Assembly: GCA_963710625.1 (NCBI GenBank)
Contig: CAVQBG010000024.1
Location: forward strand, 237,186-301,185
DNA length: 64,000 bases
Direction of reading: 5' to 3'
Origin: Sva-07 sp963710625
Lineage (GTDB): Bacteria; Actinomycetota; Acidimicrobiia; Acidimicrobiales; Ilumatobacteraceae
Below, piece after piece: positions 35,553 to 44,382 of this stretch. The position numbers and the translations under genes were made by a program. The stretch's first letter is position 1; every line of letters starts with the position of its first letter. The notes under the pieces are model-generated. The model was not told where the DNA came from. It made no database searches and worked only from the letters and a program-made list of their open reading frames with translations.

Positions 35553-35646
35553 GCGGTCCGTTGGGATGCCGGGCTCCGACACTGTGCCGGTTGACGGCCC
35601 GCTACCGGATGCAGGGCCGTCCGATCAACGTCCCCCTATCGGACGC
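35553..35646. repeat. Palindromic intergenic element b
   Basis: 94 nt. The right part contains a perfect 8-bp hairpin, CGTCCGAT and ATCGGACG around CAACGTCCCCCT. The left arm GCGGTCCGTTGGGATGCC is an imperfect inverse of the right end. It starts 5 nt after the preceding stop. Confidence 0.6.
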
Positions 35647-35892
35647 GGTTCCACCGAACGGGTCCAGCTGGGGCTAGCCATCCAACTCACCTTCCGCGAC
35701 CGTGAGCTCAACTGCGACACGTAGGCGACCCCGTTGGTAACGCACCGAACGGCTGGCGTTCATATGATCAAGGTGGTGCAGGGCTGGCGTCGAACAGTTC
35801 GGTGCTGGATGGCGGTTGAGGGGATTCTCGCCGTCTGGACCGGCAACCCGCGCGCAAGCCGTCACCGTGGGATCCAGACAGTGAGTAGCCAT

Positions 35893-36118
35893 CTCGGCGA
35901 TCGCGGCGGCTATTCAAGCAGTTGCGGTATCCGCCGCCGCGGCCTATGCCGTGGTTCAGGTACGTGACACGCAGAAGCTAGCGCTGCAACGGCGAAGGCG
36001 GGATCCTCGCGCTTGTTGGTGACCTCGGCCCAACAACTCTCACCGCGCTCGGCGTCTCCCCACCCGCAGCAGCGCCCGTCGTCTACCTCGCTGCTGGCAA
36101 CTGGGCGTGGGACTTCTA
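35893..36118 (+). pseudogene. Remnant of a small membrane protein between palindromes
   Basis: One frame reads ISAIAAAIQAVAVSAAAAYAVVQVRDTQKLALQRRR, a membrane helix plus basic tail. After a slip near 36000 the next frame reads ILALVGDLGPTTLTALGV then VVYLAAGNWAWDF and stops at 36118, 72 nt before the palindrome at 36190. No start codon is preserved in frame. Confidence 0.4.
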
Positions 36119-36189
36119 GCGGCGATCCGATAACCGGCGAAGTAGCGCGGGTCTGCCACCTCGGGACTGCGCCCAAGATGTCCCTGAGA

Positions 36190-36287
36190 GCGTCCGGTGG
36201 AGGAACCCGTACAGAGACGAACCTCGTCGAGCTGCACTCGGCCTTTGAGACGTCGAGACCGTCCGGTTGACGTCCCCCTATCGGACG
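36190..36287. repeat. Palindromic intergenic element c
   Basis: 98 nt. Left arm GCGTCCGGTGGAGGAACC, right arm GTTGACGTCCCCCTATCGGA plus CG. The outer 16 positions of the arms pair with mostly G-U-compatible changes, and the inner parts (CAGAGACG and CCGTCCGG) pair again. The right part alone forms the same CGTCCGGT/ATCGGACG hairpin as element b. Confidence 0.65.
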
Positions 36288-36405
36288 AGTCGCAGGCCGC
36301 GATTATGCACTGCACATGGGCCGATATCGGGTGCCCTGCGGAGCTGTCGTTTGCCCCTGGTTATTGCGCGACGTGAGGTGGATGGTGAACGTGGAGGTAG
36401 TGGTC

Positions 36406-38430
36406 ATGCGAGGTCACGGAGTGCCCTTTGCAGCGGTGGTGCTGTTGTTGGCCGCTGCGTGTGGAGGTGACGGGGGGTCTTCGTCGCATGTCACCGAGTC
36501 GACTGCACCGGGCTCCGACCTGACGACGACGGGGGAGGTCGAGTTGCCGACCACGACGGCTGATGCGCCTTCGACGACTGTGGCGCCGGTCGATGATGCC
36601 CTGCCTCAGAGCTACTACCAGTTCGGCGCTGACGGGCTCGTGCGCTTCGTCGACGGCCAGGCGGAGCGATTGGTCAGCACTCCGGTGGCTTACGCGACGT
36701 CGGACGGAGTCGGTGGTGTTCTGTACTCCGAATGGTCACCCACGGAGTTGGGAACCCGGTGGCTTCCAGCGGACACCGACGAGTCCAGGTTCGTGTGGGA
36801 CGGCTACCGAGCTATCCCTGCGCTCCTCGACGGGCGAAGCGTGATCGTCGCTTCGTTTGCCACCGACGAGTGCTTCTCGGACGTACCGAACATGGTGGCC
36901 CGCGATCTCGAGACCGGCGCCGACACGACGCTGCAGTGCGGAACCGGTGGTCCAGACGACGGGTGGGGACCCAACTCGTATGGCGGTGGTCTCTACGTCG
37001 GCGATGCCTGGAGTGCCGTGACCGACCAGGGGGCGATGCTGTCGTCGATCGGGTTGGTCTTCCGCGACGAACGTGGCGCAATCATCGAACACCCCGCCAA
37101 CCCCTACAGCGACGACTGTCACCCGTGTGAGCTCACTGCGGCGTTGTCACCTGATGGCGAACGACTCGCCGTGATCTATCGACCGGACGCCCTGCAGTTC
37201 CGCAACGAGAACTGGGGCGCCGAGACCGTCGACGTTCCCGCGGAGTTGCAGGTGTTCGATCTGCGCACCGGCGATCTCGTCTTCCAGCACCAGCTGTCCG
37301 CTGGAGCGCAACCCCGCTTCGACTGGACCCCGTGGTTCGATGGCCGGTTCCTGGCGCTCGGTCCAGACCGGTTCGACTATCCGTCGCTGTACCGAGATTC
37401 CACGGGTGACAAAGTGCGGAACCTCCAACGGATGCTGGTGGCTGCAGGCTTCGACATCGAGGTCGATGGGATCTACGGGCCCGGAACTCGGGCGGCGGTC
37501 GAAGCGTTTCACATCGACAGGTTCGGCGCCTCGCGCCCGCAGGTGGGCACCGACACCTGGACCGAGCTCGGCGTCCCGGACACCATCATCGACACCCACA
37601 CCGGCATCACCGTCGAGCTACCAGGCGCAGTTGCGCTTGAAGTGACGCTGACCGAAGCCCCTGTCGCTGGCCGGACCGATCCTCACGCAGAACTGCCTGT
37701 CCTTCGTTCCGACGGGCTCGGCGACTACGACTTCGGCGAACCGGCCAATCAACTCGTCGACGAGCTGACAGCCATGCTCGGTTCTCCGGTCAACGACACC
37801 TCGTACACGCCGGACGGGCCCGGACCGTTCGAGTTCCTGCCGCTGGGATATTGGGCTTTGTACGAGTTGCGTGTCCTCGCGTGGGATGAACCCGATCTCC
37901 GTCTGGTGCTCAGCGACGTCCCGTACCGGGGAGACCATTGGGACGCCGCCGTACCGGGAACTCTCACGCTCGTGTCTTGGGCGACGACGAGCAGCGGTCT
38001 TGCCTTCTCCAACGGCCTCGCTGTCGGGTCCAGCACTGTGGATCTCCGCACCGAGTTTCCCGACACGGTGTTCGGCACGTTCGACGTGTGTGAGACGTCC
38101 TACAACCCTGCAGGGTTCGTAACCGTCCCCTTCGACGTCGACCCACCGCCCCAATGGCTCGGCGCCCGCGGGGAACTGGACTGGGACTGGATCTCGGAGA
38201 TGCAGCGGGCCCTGAACGAACTTGGCGCATCGCTCGTCATCGATGGTGAGTACGGCCCGAGCACGCGTGCTGCCTTGCAGGAATACCAATTGGCAGAGGG
38301 GATCGACCAAGGCACTGCTCCGGACGCCAACGGACTGATCGGGCCCGAGACCGCCAACGCCCTCGGCCTGGAGGTGCCCGATGAGGCACACATAGTCAGC
38401 CTCGCTGCCGGCTACCCGGGCAGTTGCTGA
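36406..38430 (+). CDS. Lipoprotein with two peptidoglycan-binding domains
   Basis: 674 residues from the ATG at 36406, with GGAGG 8 nt upstream. Lipobox AAACG, Thr-rich spacer, then about 270 residues of propeller-like sequence (YYQFGADGLVRFVDG, LQVFDLRTGDLVF). Two PG_binding_1 domains follow: residues about 333-390 (VRNLQRMLVAAGFDIEVDG, YGPGTRAAVEAF) and 597-655 (MQRALNELGASLVIDGEYGP, STRAALQEYQ). Between them is an unassigned domain of about 200 residues. It is likely anchored in the membrane and cell wall. Palindromic elements flank the gene on both sides. Confidence 0.8.
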   Translation: MRGHGVPFAAVVLLLAAACGGDGGSSSHVTESTAPGSDLTTTGEVELPTTTADAPSTTVAPVDDALPQSYYQFGADGLVRFVDGQAERLVSTPVAYATSDGVGGVLYSEWSPTELGTRWLPADTDESRFVWDGYRAIPALLDGRSVIVASFATDECFSDVPNMVARDLETGADTTLQCGTGGPDDGWGPNSYGGGLYVGDAWSAVTDQGAMLSSIGLVFRDERGAIIEHPANPYSDDCHPCELTAALSPDGERLAVIYRPDALQFRNENWGAETVDVPAELQVFDLRTGDLVFQHQLSAGAQPRFDWTPWFDGRFLALGPDRFDYPSLYRDSTGDKVRNLQRMLVAAGFDIEVDGIYGPGTRAAVEAFHIDRFGASRPQVGTDTWTELGVPDTIIDTHTGITVELPGAVALEVTLTEAPVAGRTDPHAELPVLRSDGLGDYDFGEPANQLVDELTAMLGSPVNDTSYTPDGPGPFEFLPLGYWALYELRVLAWDEPDLRLVLSDVPYRGDHWDAAVPGTLTLVSWATTSSGLAFSNGLAVGSSTVDLRTEFPDTVFGTFDVCETSYNPAGFVTVPFDVDPPPQWLGARGELDWDWISEMQRALNELGASLVIDGEYGPSTRAALQEYQLAEGIDQGTAPDANGLIGPETANALGLEVPDEAHIVSLAAGYPGSC

Positions 38431-38555
38431 CTGCCGCATCTCGAGCGCCGCCCCGAACAACGCCGCCGAGAGCACTGACGCCCGCGCCGCATGTCCGGCG
38501 AAGTCGGTCGCCCTTTCCTGTCGATGGGGCACTGCATAATCACCGTCGACCGGAA

Positions 38556-38655
38556 GCGTCCGGCTGAGGAACCGCTACAGAGACGGCTCTGAGGCATGTG
38601 CGCCAAGGCCATCGAGGCGTACGAACCGTCCGATGGTCATCCCTCTATGGGACGC
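38556..38655. repeat. Palindromic intergenic element d
   Basis: 100 nt, from GCGTCCGGCTGAGGAACC to CATCCCTCTATGGGACGC. The left arm shares CTACAGAGACG with GTACAGAGACG of element c. It lies 125 nt after the stop at 38430 and 140 nt before the next ATG. Confidence 0.65.
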
Positions 38656-38795
38656 GCGTGCTGACGGTCGGCCTGACCACTGGGTGGCCACCCGAGGTGT
38701 CACCACTGTCTGTAGCGGGCCGGACGACTCTAGTCAGATTGGCAGATCGGGGAGATGCTCGCGGAGAAGCGGTTCACGCAGGGGAGGTGGTCGCA

Positions 38796-40673
38796 ATGCG
38801 CCGGGCTACTGCTGTTCGAGGCTTGTGTCGGAAGTTGGCGTTGCTCTGTGTGGCCGGGTTCGTCGTCGGCGCGCTTGCCGCCGTCGCGGTACCAGCCCGC
38901 GATGCGTCGGCGCTGTCGGAGTACGTGTCCCTGGATTCGTCGAGACGCCTTGTCGACACCCGCACGGGTGGGGCGACGTTCGACGGTCAGTACGCGGGGA
39001 TCGGTCTGCGGCCCGCCGGTACGACCCTCGATGTCGTGGTCGCCGGCCGTGACGGCGTCCCCGTCGATGCCACCACCGCGGTGTTGACCATCACCGCTGT
39101 CGACGCGCTCGATGCCGGCTTCTCCACGGTCCATGCAACGGGCACGGCGCGGCCCAACACGTCCAACGTCAACTACTACCCGGCACACAACACGGCCAAC
39201 ACAGTCCTCGCCACGATCGGGACCGACGGCAAGGTGTCGATCTACACCTCCGCGGCCACCCACTTGATCGTCGATGTCGCCGGCCACTTCCCCACCGGCA
39301 GCTACACACCGCTGGCCAACTCGGCCCGCCTCGTCGACACCCGCACGGGTGGGGCGACGTTCGACGGTCAGTACGCGGGGATCGGTCTGCGGCCCGCCGG
39401 TACGACCCTCGATGTCGTGGTCGCCGGCCGTGACGGCGTCCCCGTCGATGCCACCACCGCGGTGTTGACCATCACCGCTGTCGACGCGCTCGATGCCGGC
39501 TTCTCCACGGTCCATGCAACGGGCACGGCGCGGCCCAACACGTCCAACGTCAACTACTACCCGGCACACAACACGGCCAACACAGTCCTCGCCACGATCG
39601 GGACCGACGGCAAGGTGTCGATTTTCACCTCCGCGGCCACCCACTTGATCGTCGATGTCGCCGGCCACTTCCCCACCGGCAGCTACACACCGCTGGCCAA
39701 CTCGGCCCGCCTCGTCGACACCCGCACGGATCTATACCTCGTCGACGGTGTGTTGCACTCCCCCGCCCCCGTCCTCGCAAGTCACAGCCGGCAGGTCGAC
39801 GTCGCCGGTGAGGCCGGCGTACCGAATGATGCATCGGCAGCCGTGCTGACCATCACGGCCGTCGATGCAATCCATGACGGGTTCAACACCGTGCACCCCA
39901 CGGGTACGGCACGGCCGAACGCCTCCAACGTCAACTACTACACCGCGTACAACACGGCCAACACGGTCATCGCCCGTCTCGGGGCGGGCGGTGCGGTCTG
40001 CGTGTTCGCGTCTGCGACAACCGATCTGCTCGTCGACATCGTCGGCTACCTGACCGGCCCGCCCCCACCGGCGGCCGGGCCCGAGTGCCCGGAAGCTCCG
40101 CTCGACGACAAGCCGTGCATCGTCGTCTGTCCTCCGCCCGGCGTCTCGCTGGCGGTTGCGGGCGTTCACTACGACGAGACGCTTCCACTACGCGCCGGCC
40201 CGGCATCGGACCAGCCCGTCGTCGGTAATCTGCCACCGATCACCACCGTTGTGGCGACCGGCGACAACCGGCTCGGGTGGTACGAGGTCACCGGACACGG
40301 TGTCACGGGCTGGGGACCCAGCTTGTCCATGTTCGGCCTCAACGGAACATTCGACATCACCGAGTTTGTCGTGAGTGACCTCGGAGGAACACCGCGGGCC
40401 CCGATGTTGGAGTTGGGTCTGATCGTCGCCAACATCGTCGCGTCGCCGGACGAGGAATTCATGCCGCGTGTGGCGCCCGTGATCGCGCCGACCGGCGGCC
40501 CGATCGGCGAGGTCACTTACGACGTCATCGGTTTTCCAGACGACTCGATTGCAGGAGCGCGGCTCCGCGTGACGGGTCGACACGTCGGCGGAGTCCTCTA
40601 CGACCTGGTCAGCGTCGAGTCGACCTCGATGTGTTGGCGGAGCTTCGGCGTCGACGGCGGTCTGTGCGTGTAG
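38796..40673 (+). CDS. Secreted protein of three VDTR modules plus an SH3-like domain
   Basis: 625 residues from the ATG at 38796 with GGGAGG 8 nt upstream. Signal peptide to about residue 42 (ending DASA). Three modules of 127 residues, VDTR at residues 53, 180 and 307, the first two nearly identical even at DNA level. Each contains AVLTITAVDA, GTARPNxSNVNYY and a LIVDVAGHF-type strand. A Pro/Cys-rich linker leads to a bacterial SH3-like domain at about 448-510 (LPLRAGPASDQPVVGNLPP, GWYEVTGHGVTGWG), then a C-terminal domain. Related modules form the N-terminus of the ASST at 9306-12039. Probable cell-wall or surface binding; the stop codon lies inside palindrome g. Confidence 0.8.
   Translation: MRRATAVRGLCRKLALLCVAGFVVGALAAVAVPARDASALSEYVSLDSSRRLVDTRTGGATFDGQYAGIGLRPAGTTLDVVVAGRDGVPVDATTAVLTITAVDALDAGFSTVHATGTARPNTSNVNYYPAHNTANTVLATIGTDGKVSIYTSAATHLIVDVAGHFPTGSYTPLANSARLVDTRTGGATFDGQYAGIGLRPAGTTLDVVVAGRDGVPVDATTAVLTITAVDALDAGFSTVHATGTARPNTSNVNYYPAHNTANTVLATIGTDGKVSIFTSAATHLIVDVAGHFPTGSYTPLANSARLVDTRTDLYLVDGVLHSPAPVLASHSRQVDVAGEAGVPNDASAAVLTITAVDAIHDGFNTVHPTGTARPNASNVNYYTAYNTANTVIARLGAGGAVCVFASATTDLLVDIVGYLTGPPPPAAGPECPEAPLDDKPCIVVCPPPGVSLAVAGVHYDETLPLRAGPASDQPVVGNLPPITTVVATGDNRLGWYEVTGHGVTGWGPSLSMFGLNGTFDITEFVVSDLGGTPRAPMLELGLIVANIVASPDEEFMPRVAPVIAPTGGPIGEVTYDVIGFPDDSIAGARLRVTGRHVGGVLYDLVSVESTSMCWRSFGVDGGLCV
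38952..39713 (+). repeat. Tandem 381-bp coding repeat, two near-identical copies
   Basis: Units begin at 38952 and 39333 with the VDTR codons and differ at only a handful of bases (for example TCTACACC versus TTTTCACC); a third, diverged unit begins at 39714. The period is exactly 127 codons. Confidence 0.9.
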
Positions 40674-40748
40674 GAACGCTGGCGGCCGCAGGCCGTTCGT
40701 GAGTCGTCGGCGCGTCAACGTCTCAGTTGACGATCCTCGATCGGACGC
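40666..40748. repeat. Palindromic intergenic element g, overlapping a stop codon
   Basis: The left arm GCGTGTAGGAACGCTGG includes the TAG stop (40671-40673) of the preceding gene. The right arm GTTGACGATCCTCGATCGGA plus CGC closely matches the right arm of element c. Confidence 0.6.
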
Positions 40749-41031
40749 GGCGGGGAAGTGTCGCTGCACGGAAGGGTTGACCGGACACGACGTTCGGAAG
40801 TTGTGCCCTGCCCTGCGAGCTCGCTCCCGGACGAGTGTCGAGTTGTGAGGCCCGCGCAGACCTCATTGGTTTCGATGCTCGCGCTGAAGGCTGCTTTCGT
40901 GGCCTGCAGCGATGAGTCGACGTCCTCGGGTACGGAATTCTCGGCGGTTCTGTTCGAGCTTCTCCGAACCCCTTGCCGTGGTCAGGCGGTGGCGCGAGAC
41001 TGATCGGAGTCTCACGAGGAGCTGGGTCGGA

Positions 41032-41418
41032 ATGTCGTGCGCTGAGCAACCAGAAGATGGCGACTGGATCAACTCTGATCCCAATACCCGCGGTCTTACT
41101 CGTGCGAAACTTCGCTTCATTTGTCAGGATCAGATCCTCAATGGGGAGCTGTACCCTCCCGGGCCCCCATGGTACGTCCACCTTCGGGGTTCGTGTTCCC
41201 CAACCGACTGCGACTGGGGGGAGGTCGGCGCAGAGCGGGCGACGGTAGGAAACCGCACCTTCGTCCGAGCGGTATTCCCTCAAGGGTTCGCAACCCGGTA
41301 TGTCTACGCAGACATGTCGCTGTATCGCCAAGGGCAGCTGTGGATCTGGATGTGGACGAACTTCGCCGATCCAAACCGGCCGGACTATGAATCCCAGGCT
41401 TGGTTCACCAAGCAGTGA
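41032..41418 (+). CDS. Small conserved protein with GxCxPTDCDWG motif
   Basis: 128 residues from the ATG at 41032 (an upstream in-frame start at 40912 is unsupported). It reads DGDWINSDPNTRGLTRAKLRF, then HLRGSCSPTDCDWGEV and ends WTNFADPNRPDYESQAWF. The DPNTRGxTR plus GxCxPTDCDWG combination recurs in small bacterial secreted proteins of unknown function, from memory; no name can be given. No signal peptide with this start, but upstream sequence could supply one. Confidence 0.55.
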   Translation: MSCAEQPEDGDWINSDPNTRGLTRAKLRFICQDQILNGELYPPGPPWYVHLRGSCSPTDCDWGEVGAERATVGNRTFVRAVFPQGFATRYVYADMSLYRQGQLWIWMWTNFADPNRPDYESQAWFTKQ

Positions 41419-41440
41419 GTGATTGGGGAACAAGGTCACC

Positions 41441-41722
41441 ATGGCAACGCTGAGAGAGTTCTTCACATCGAACTCGATATTCCGATCCGTCCGAGACCGA
41501 CTCGGTCCACGGGCTACGGGGCATTCCCGCGACAGCATGCTTCGCCTGGACGACACGGCGGAGCCTGCCCGATTCGCGTTGGTTGCGCCGCATGAACAAC
41601 CCGTCTTCGGCCTCGACGAAGAGAAGCAGCCGTTCGCAGCTGGAGACGATCTCGACGACGCTGGCCACCGCAAGGTCTCCATAGGAAAGCCGTTGACGAT
41701 CGAGGAGTCGCAGCCAGACTAG
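41441..41722 (+). CDS. Hypothetical protein
   Basis: 93 residues (MATLREFFTSNSIFRSVRDRL to IEESQPD). No domain recognised; codon bias is moderate and an overlapping minus-strand frame is equally long, so this is uncertain. The frame is the same as that of the IS-split gene just downstream. Confidence 0.3.
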   Translation: MATLREFFTSNSIFRSVRDRLGPRATGHSRDSMLRLDDTAEPARFALVAPHEQPVFGLDEEKQPFAAGDDLDDAGHRKVSIGKPLTIEESQPD

Positions 41723-41796
41723 AGAGACAGTCCAGATCATCAATTCGCCTTGATGCTCAGTGGCAGACAGTACACCGGACTGAAGCGCCCCGGGTC

Positions 41797-42750
41797 TCAT
41801 AGAGGCTCGGTGGTTTGAGTCTCGGCCTGGTCGGCTGAGTGCTGTTGACGGTAGTAGGCAGTCTCGAACGCGTCGGGGGTCGTGAAGCCGGGGCCGGGTT
41901 CGATCTCGCCGTGAAGGCGACGGTTGTTGAACCAGTCGACGTAGGTGAGGGTGGCGAACTCGACGTCGTCGAGGCCCCGCCATGGGCCGTTCGGGTAGAT
42001 CAGCTCCCACTTGTAGAGCCCGTTGAACGACTCGGCCATCGCGTTGTCGAACGAGTCGCCCTTGGAGCCGACCGACGCCACGATCGCGTTGTCGGCGAGC
42101 CGCTGGGAGTAGCGCACAGAGAGATATTGGACGCCTCGGTCGCTGTGGTGCGTCAGCTGCGACAGGTCGGCGCCCTGACGGCGCCGGTTGAACACGGCCA
42201 TCTCGAGCGCGTCGATCGCCAAGTCGCTCCGGAGTGATCGGGAGGCTTGCCAGCCGACGATCATGCGGGAGAACACGTCGATGATGAACGCGACGTAGAC
42301 CCAGCCGGTGTGGGTCTTGACGTAGGTCAGGTCCGCAACCCACAACCGGTCCGGGGCCGGCGCGCGGAACTGGCGCTCCACGAGATCGGCGGGCCGGTCG
42401 AGCCGGTCGTCGCCTTCGGTCGTGCGGATCCAGACGCGTCCGCGGCGGCAGCCCTGCAAGCCCATGTCGGCCATCAGACGTTCGACGGTGCAGCGAGCAA
42501 CGCGGACATCATCTTCGTGGTTGAGGTGATGCCACACCTTGTCCGCGCCGTAGACCGCGAGGTTCTGCTCCCACACCCGCAGGATCTGCGGCTTGAGCTC
42601 GGCGTCGCGCACCGCCCTCGCGGACGGCGGCCGCTTCTTCGCTGCGTGATACGTGGACGGAGCGATGCCCAGCACTCGGGCGATCGGCTCGATTCCCCAC
42701 CGCAGCTGACCGCTGCGCTGATCCTGATGTTCGTCGATGAACCGGATCAC
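41797..42750 (-). CDS. IS3-family transposase OrfB (DDE)
   Basis: 317 residues from the GTG at 42750, which overlaps the orfA stop (GTGA), the usual IS3 arrangement with programmed frameshifting. Contains an HTH_21-like region (VYGADKVWHHL) and the rve integrase core: D in WVADLTYV, D in HHSDRGVQY, E in DNAMAESFNGLYK. The frame is complete, but orfA is split, so the element is probably not autonomous. Confidence 0.88.
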   Translation of the reverse strand: MIRFIDEHQDQRSGQLRWGIEPIARVLGIAPSTYHAAKKRPPSARAVRDAELKPQILRVWEQNLAVYGADKVWHHLNHEDDVRVARCTVERLMADMGLQGCRRGRVWIRTTEGDDRLDRPADLVERQFRAPAPDRLWVADLTYVKTHTGWVYVAFIIDVFSRMIVGWQASRSLRSDLAIDALEMAVFNRRRQGADLSQLTHHSDRGVQYLSVRYSQRLADNAIVASVGSKGDSFDNAMAESFNGLYKWELIYPNGPWRGLDDVEFATLTYVDWFNNRRLHGEIEPGPGFTTPDAFETAYYRQQHSADQAETQTTEPL

Positions 42751-42800
42751 TTCTTCGACTGGCGGTCGAGCTCCGCCCCGAAGAAAGTCGCTGCCGCGAG

Positions 42801-44382
42801 GCTGTCGCACGAATGTTGACTGTCCCACCCGCGTTTCGCGATCGATGCGACGATTTGTTGTGTGGGATACAACTTTGCTGTGGTTGATCGGGATCAGTTG
42901 ATGTTGATGCCGCCGTCGATGGCGGACTGGTTGGCGGAGGATCATCTGGTCTGGTTCGTTCTCGACGTTGTGGACCAGCTCGATTTGTCGGCGTTTCTTT
43001 CGGGGTATCGGGCCGATGGCCGTGGTGGGGCGGCGTATCACCCGGCGATGATGGTGGCGCTGGTCGGGTACGCGTACTCGGTGGGGGAACGCTCGAGCCG
43101 CAACATCGAACGACGCTGCATCGAAGACGTTGCGTTCCGTGTCGTGGCGGCCAACCAGCGCCCCGACCATGCCACGGTGGCCCGGTTCCGGGCGTGCAAC
43201 CACGAAGCGTTGGCCGGCCTGTTCGGCCAAGTGCTTGCGTTGTGTTCTCGGGCCGGGGTGCTTCGCCCCGGGCTGGTGGCGATCGACGGCACGAAGCTCG
43301 CAGCGAACGCGTCTCGTGAGGCGAACCGCACCGCTGAGCAGCTTGCCGCGCAGATCCTTGCCGAGGCCGAAGCGGTCGACGCTGCAGAAGACGAAGCGTC
43401 GACGGAGACCGCTGCGTTGCCTGACGATCTCAAGTCGCGAGGAAGCGGGCGTCGAGCCCGGCTGCGAGCAATGCTCGATGAGCTCGAAGCCGAGGCTGCC
43501 GACAAGTCCTACGAGTCGCACATGAAGCGGCGCGCCGAGATCGAAGCGGAAACCGGACGACCGATTCGCGGGCGGCGACCGACGCCGGAGTCCGCAACGC
43601 ACAAGTCGCGCACGCACGCGAACGTGACCGATCCGGACAGTCGACTCCTGAAGACACGAAGTGGATACGTGCAGGGCTACAACGCGCAGGCCGTCGCCAC
43701 CGAAGAGCAGTTCATCGTCGCTGCAGAGGTGACCAACCACGCCCACGATGCCCCATCGTTTGAACCGCTCGTCGCAGCGACGAAACGGAACTTGCGCAAC
43801 GCCGGTGAGAAGCGCCGTGTCCGACGTGTTCTTGCTGACGCCGGCTACTGCAGCACCGACAATGTCAACCTCGCCGGAGTGGAATCGGTCATCACCCCCG
43901 GTCGTGCTCGCAAGCTGACCAACATCGCTGAGACCGACCAGCAACGTTCGGCCCTGCTCGCCAGAGTCGAATCCGGTGAGATCGACAGCGGTCAGGCAGC
44001 CGAACAGCTCGGCGTCACCCGGGCACGGGTGAACCAGTTGCTACGCGTCCGCCGACGCGGTGAACCCGAGTCGCTCACCACCGCAATGATGGCCAAGCTC
44101 GACACTCCGAGCGGCAAGAAGCTCTACAAGAAGCGGGCCGCCACCATCGAACCGGTCTTCGCCCAGATCAAACACAACCGACGGATCCGAACCATGTCCT
44201 GTCGCGGCCTTCGAGCAGTCGACAGCGAATGGAAACTGATCTGCGCCACCCACAACCTCCTCAAGCTCTGGCGAATCGCCTGACTCGACCATCAGCGGCT
44301 CAAACGCATCGGGACCCAACGCTGAACACCGAGTCCGAGCACGAACAATCAACGTCGTGAACGACTCGATTCGTGCGACAGC
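42801..44382 (+). mobile_element. IS1182-like insertion sequence nested in IS3 orfA
   Basis: Perfect 14-bp inverted ends GCTGTCGCACGAAT (42801-42814) and ATTCGTGCGACAGC (44369-44382) bound one transposase gene. The host orfA sequence resumes on both sides. Exact target duplication is not certain. Confidence 0.8.
42862..44283 (+). CDS. IS1182/DUF772-type DDE transposase with an inserted HTH
   Basis: 473 residues. The N-terminal DUF772 domain reads LMLMPPSMADWLAEDHLVWF and ERRCIEDVAFRVVAANQRPDH. Catalytic residues probably lie in AIDGTKLAANAS (D), VLADAGYCS (D) and IEPVFAQIKHNR (E). A helical insert rich in Glu/Ala separates D1 from D2. A small helix-turn-helix-like segment (IDSGQAAEQLGVTRARVNQL) sits between D2 and E, where typical members have none that I know of. 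Complete and presumably functional. Confidence 0.85.
   Translation: MGYNFAVVDRDQLMLMPPSMADWLAEDHLVWFVLDVVDQLDLSAFLSGYRADGRGGAAYHPAMMVALVGYAYSVGERSSRNIERRCIEDVAFRVVAANQRPDHATVARFRACNHEALAGLFGQVLALCSRAGVLRPGLVAIDGTKLAANASREANRTAEQLAAQILAEAEAVDAAEDEASTETAALPDDLKSRGSGRRARLRAMLDELEAEAADKSYESHMKRRAEIEAETGRPIRGRRPTPESATHKSRTHANVTDPDSRLLKTRSGYVQGYNAQAVATEEQFIVAAEVTNHAHDAPSFEPLVAATKRNLRNAGEKRRVRRVLADAGYCSTDNVNLAGVESVITPGRARKLTNIAETDQQRSALLARVESGEIDSGQAAEQLGVTRARVNQLLRVRRRGEPESLTTAMMAKLDTPSGKKLYKKRAATIEPVFAQIKHNRRIRTMSCRGLRAVDSEWKLICATHNLLKLWRIA

Noticed and set aside
35553..40748. Classical integron attC sites
   Set aside because: The palindromes have the right size and position but lack the RYYYAAC/GTTRRRY core sites, and no integron integrase is in the window.
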